Assembly: GCF_035575815.1 (NCBI RefSeq)
Contig: NZ_DATLXO010000090.1
Location: forward strand, 1 to 7,737
Source of the DNA: Iamia sp035575815
Lineage (GTDB): Bacteria; Actinomycetota; Acidimicrobiia; Acidimicrobiales; Iamiaceae
DNA length: 7,737 nt
Direction of reading: 5' to 3'
In this document: positions 6,534-7,737 of the stretch, one piece after another
Layout of the letters: every line of letters begins with the position of its first letter
Position numbering within the stretch: the stretch's first letter is position 1
The notes under the pieces: generated by a model
Told to the model about the DNA's origin: nothing
The model's input: the letters and a program-made list of their open reading frames with translations, nothing else
Databases searched by the model: none
Made by a program: the position numbers and the translations under genes

Positions 6534-6568
6534 ACTCGGACAATCGCACTCCGAGTTCGGTGTGTCAA
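6534..6568 (-). promoter_or_regulatory. Promoter and palindromic operator of the Rrf2-SDR operon (leaderless)
   Basis: On the minus strand TTGACA (6568-6563) is a perfect -35 box, followed after 17 bases by GATTGT (6545-6540) as a -10. Six bases later comes the ATG at 6533, so the transcript would start at or near the start codon. A perfect inverted repeat, ACTCGGA (6534-6540) and TCCGAGT (6550-6556) with nine bases between, covers the -10 and part of the spacer. This is the expected place for autorepression by the Rrf2 protein. The elements are directly visible; binding by the encoded regulator is inferred. Confidence 0.65.
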
Positions 6569-6605
6569 CGCCCAGCTCCTCCGAGAGGGTGTGAGCGCGG
6601 CGTCA

Positions 6606-7313
6606 TCAGGAGGCGGGCGGCGCGGCTCCGGCCGCGGCGAGGACGGCCTGCCCACCGGCGGCGGGGCCGTCAGCGTGGTTGAACACCGCGGATCCGGCCA
6701 CCAGCACGTTGGCGCCGGCATCGACGCAGCGGCGAGCGTTGCTGGCGTCGACGCCCCCGTCCACCTCGACCTCGGTGGGAAGACCCTGGCGCTCGATCTC
6801 GGCGCGCACCTGCTCCACCTTCTGAAGCGTGCGGGGGATGAGCTTCTGCCCACCCCACCCGGGGTTGATGGTCATGACCAGCGCCAGGTCGATGCACTCG
6901 AGCACCTCGTCGAGGCAGGCGGCCGGCGTGCTGGGGTTGATGGCGGCGCCGGCTCGGCAATCGAGCTCACGGATCTGGGTCACGGTGCGGTGCAGGTGCG
7001 GGGAGACCTCGCAGTGGACCGTGATGGCGTCGGCGCCCGCCGCGGCGAACATCTCGACGTGGCGTTCGGGCTCGACGATCATGAGGTGCAGCTCGAGCGG
7101 CAGGTCGGTCAGCCTTCTCAGGGCGCGGACGGTGTCGGTGCCGAAGGTGAAGTTGGGGACGAACACGCCGTCCATCACGTCGACGTGGAGCCGCTCGGCG
7201 CCGCTGCCCTCCAGGTCGCGGACGGCGCCGGCCAGGTCGGCGAAGTCGGAGGCAAGGAGGCTGGGGGCGAGGTGGATCGCGCCTTCGCACGGTGTCCAGG
7301 AGGAGTGGGCCAT
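6606..7313 (-). CDS. rpe: Ribulose-phosphate 3-epimerase
   Basis: This cytoplasmic enzyme interconverts D-ribulose 5-phosphate and D-xylulose 5-phosphate in the pentose phosphate and Calvin pathways. The 235-residue product has the full (beta/alpha)8 motif series: LAPSLLASDF (15-24), LHVDVMDGVFVPNFTFG (42-58), LELHLMIVEPERHV (73-86), AGAAINPSTP (121-130), MTINPGWGGQKLIP (147-160), EVDGGVDASNA (183-193) and AGSAVF near the end. The metal-binding and catalytic set His43, Asp45, His76 and Asp185 is complete, so it should be active. The length is normal, with about ten extra N-terminal residues. ATG 7313 has no SD; a TAGGGT -10-like element eight bases upstream raises the possibility of a near-leaderless mRNA. 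The gap to the Rrf2 gene is 72 bases and contains the latter's own promoter. Confidence 0.96.
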   Translation of the reverse strand: MAHSSWTPCEGAIHLAPSLLASDFADLAGAVRDLEGSGAERLHVDVMDGVFVPNFTFGTDTVRALRRLTDLPLELHLMIVEPERHVEMFAAAGADAITVHCEVSPHLHRTVTQIRELDCRAGAAINPSTPAACLDEVLECIDLALVMTINPGWGGQKLIPRTLQKVEQVRAEIERQGLPTEVEVDGGVDASNARRCVDAGANVLVAGSAVFNHADGPAAGGQAVLAAAGAAPPAS

Positions 7314-7321
7314 CTCGGAGG

Positions 7322-7327
7322 ACCCTA
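7322..7327 (-). promoter_or_regulatory. Possible -10 element for rpe
   Basis: TAGGGT on the minus strand fits the TAnnnT pattern of actinobacterial -10 boxes. It lies eight bases before the rpe ATG, the geometry of a leaderless or nearly leaderless transcript. No convincing -35 box is seen 16-18 bases upstream, so this is a weak call. Confidence 0.3.
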
Positions 7328-7368
7328 TTCACCGAGCATCGTGGCCCGCGTTCTCCGGGTCACGATCA

Positions 7369-7554
7369 TGCACCGGCGCCCCCGTGGACCTCGTCGCCGC
7401 CCAAGGCAAGGGGGACCAGAAGATCTACGTGAGTCGCAGCACCGACCTGGTGGTGGCCCGTCTCGGCGACGCCGGCGGATCCAACGACGAGCTCGGCAGC
7501 TCAGACTTCAGCTCGCTCTTCTGGTCCAAGCTCATGGCCGCCGCGCCACGCTGA
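7369..7554 (+). pseudogene. Beta-lactamase-family serine hydrolase, C-terminal remnant
   Basis: The frame ending at TGA 7552-7554 reads APVDLVAAQGKGDQKIYVSRS, then TDLVVARLGDAGG, then SDFSSLFWSKLMAAAP. This is the C-terminal pattern of class C beta-lactamase-like serine hydrolases ('DLVAALGK.DQ.IYVS.S.DLVVVRLGD...LW..LMAA'). Only about 60 residues remain of a family normally around 350-450 long, and the catalytic SxxK and YxN motifs are absent. Similarity starts abruptly, about 55 bases beyond the divergent rpe start. GTG 7384 could in principle start a 56-residue peptide but has no SD. It looks like a deletion remnant; the 5' limit is approximate. Confidence 0.65.
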
Positions 7555-7650
7555 ATCCCTCGCCACCGCTCCGAAGGCGGGCGTTTCGCGCCGGTGCCTG
7601 CCCCGGCCTTCCCGACGGGCTCGCCGGCTTCGAGCTCTGAGCGCCGCGAC

Positions 7651-7737
7651 TCATGAAACCATCCCCGAGGCGAGGAGCAGCGCGGCGGCGGCGACGACAC
7701 CGATGCTCACGGCGAGCAGCCACGGCAGCATCGAGGG
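7651..7737 (-). CDS. C-terminal end of a membrane protein, or a very small membrane peptide (partial at window edge)
   Basis: The minus-strand frame enters at the window edge as Pro-Ser and then reads MLPWLLAVSIGVVAAAALLLASGMVS before TGA at 7653-7651. Almost all of it is one hydrophobic helix. Either this is the last transmembrane segment of a longer protein beyond the window, or ATG 7731 starts a 26-residue single-pass peptide. No SD can be assessed because only six bases upstream are available. No family can be assigned. It converges on the serine-hydrolase remnant; bases 7555-7650 between them hold no gene I can support. Confidence 0.4.
   Translation of the reverse strand, partial: PSMLPWLLAVSIGVVAAAALLLASGMVS

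Noticed and set aside
7590..7607. GCCGG/CCGGC hairpin between convergent genes
   Set aside because: Five base pairs with an eight-base loop and no T-tract; expected by chance at this GC content.
6213..7640. 475-aa open frame on the plus strand
   Set aside because: It is antisense to the Rrf2 gene and rpe, both clearly identified; its composition is typical of a shadow frame.
7532..7654. 40-aa minus-strand frame whose ATG overlaps the stop of the edge membrane protein (ATGA)
   Set aside because: The overlap looks like coupling, but the product is Arg/Ser/Pro/Gly-rich, there is no SD, and it runs into the hydrolase remnant.

Overview
The window is GC-rich throughout, with G/C-ending codons, GTG starts, stop/start overlaps and one apparently leaderless promoter. 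This suggests a high-GC actinomycete-type bacterium. The gene mix would suit an Acidimicrobiia-like lineage, but that is an inference and no marker gene here fixes the taxonomy.

Positions 1-4396 (+ strand) hold a compact cluster of the imelysin/iron-uptake type, and its 5' end has been cut off. The first ~140 bases are the 3' end of a DDE transposase, IS30-like by its C-terminal pattern. It joins directly to the middle of an imelysin (peptidase M75-like) gene, which also carries a frameshift near 822. Next come a di-haem 'thiol oxidoreductase' lipoprotein (DUF1111/DHOR, two CxxCH motifs), a second imelysin-like lipoprotein with a one-base frameshift at a C5 run (3008-3012), and a membrane-anchored protein of unknown function. 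Spacings are 12 nt, a GTGA overlap and 4 nt, so this was one transcription unit. Its original promoter and the start of its first gene are gone.

Positions 4397-4468 separate convergent genes and hold two GC hairpins. Positions 4469-6568 (- strand) form a second unit. It contains an Rrf2-family regulator with a consensus-like -35 box and a palindrome over its -10 region, then an atypical extended-SDR/epimerase fused to a four-helix membrane domain (ATGA overlap), then a 67-aa protein of unknown function. A 21-bp AT-rich near-palindrome resembling FUR-family (Fur/Zur) operators lies in the last codons of the SDR gene, just upstream of the small gene.

Positions 6606-7313 (- strand) encode ribulose-phosphate 3-epimerase (rpe). 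Beyond it lie a 5'-truncated remnant of a beta-lactamase-family serine hydrolase (+ strand, ~7369-7554) and the C-terminus or whole of a small membrane protein (- strand, from 7737).

The most notable points are the IS-truncated imelysin cluster with two frameshifts, the unknown fourth gene of that cluster, the FUR-like palindrome and the Rrf2/SDR-membrane-fusion operon. No RNA gene, CRISPR array or complete mobile element is visible.
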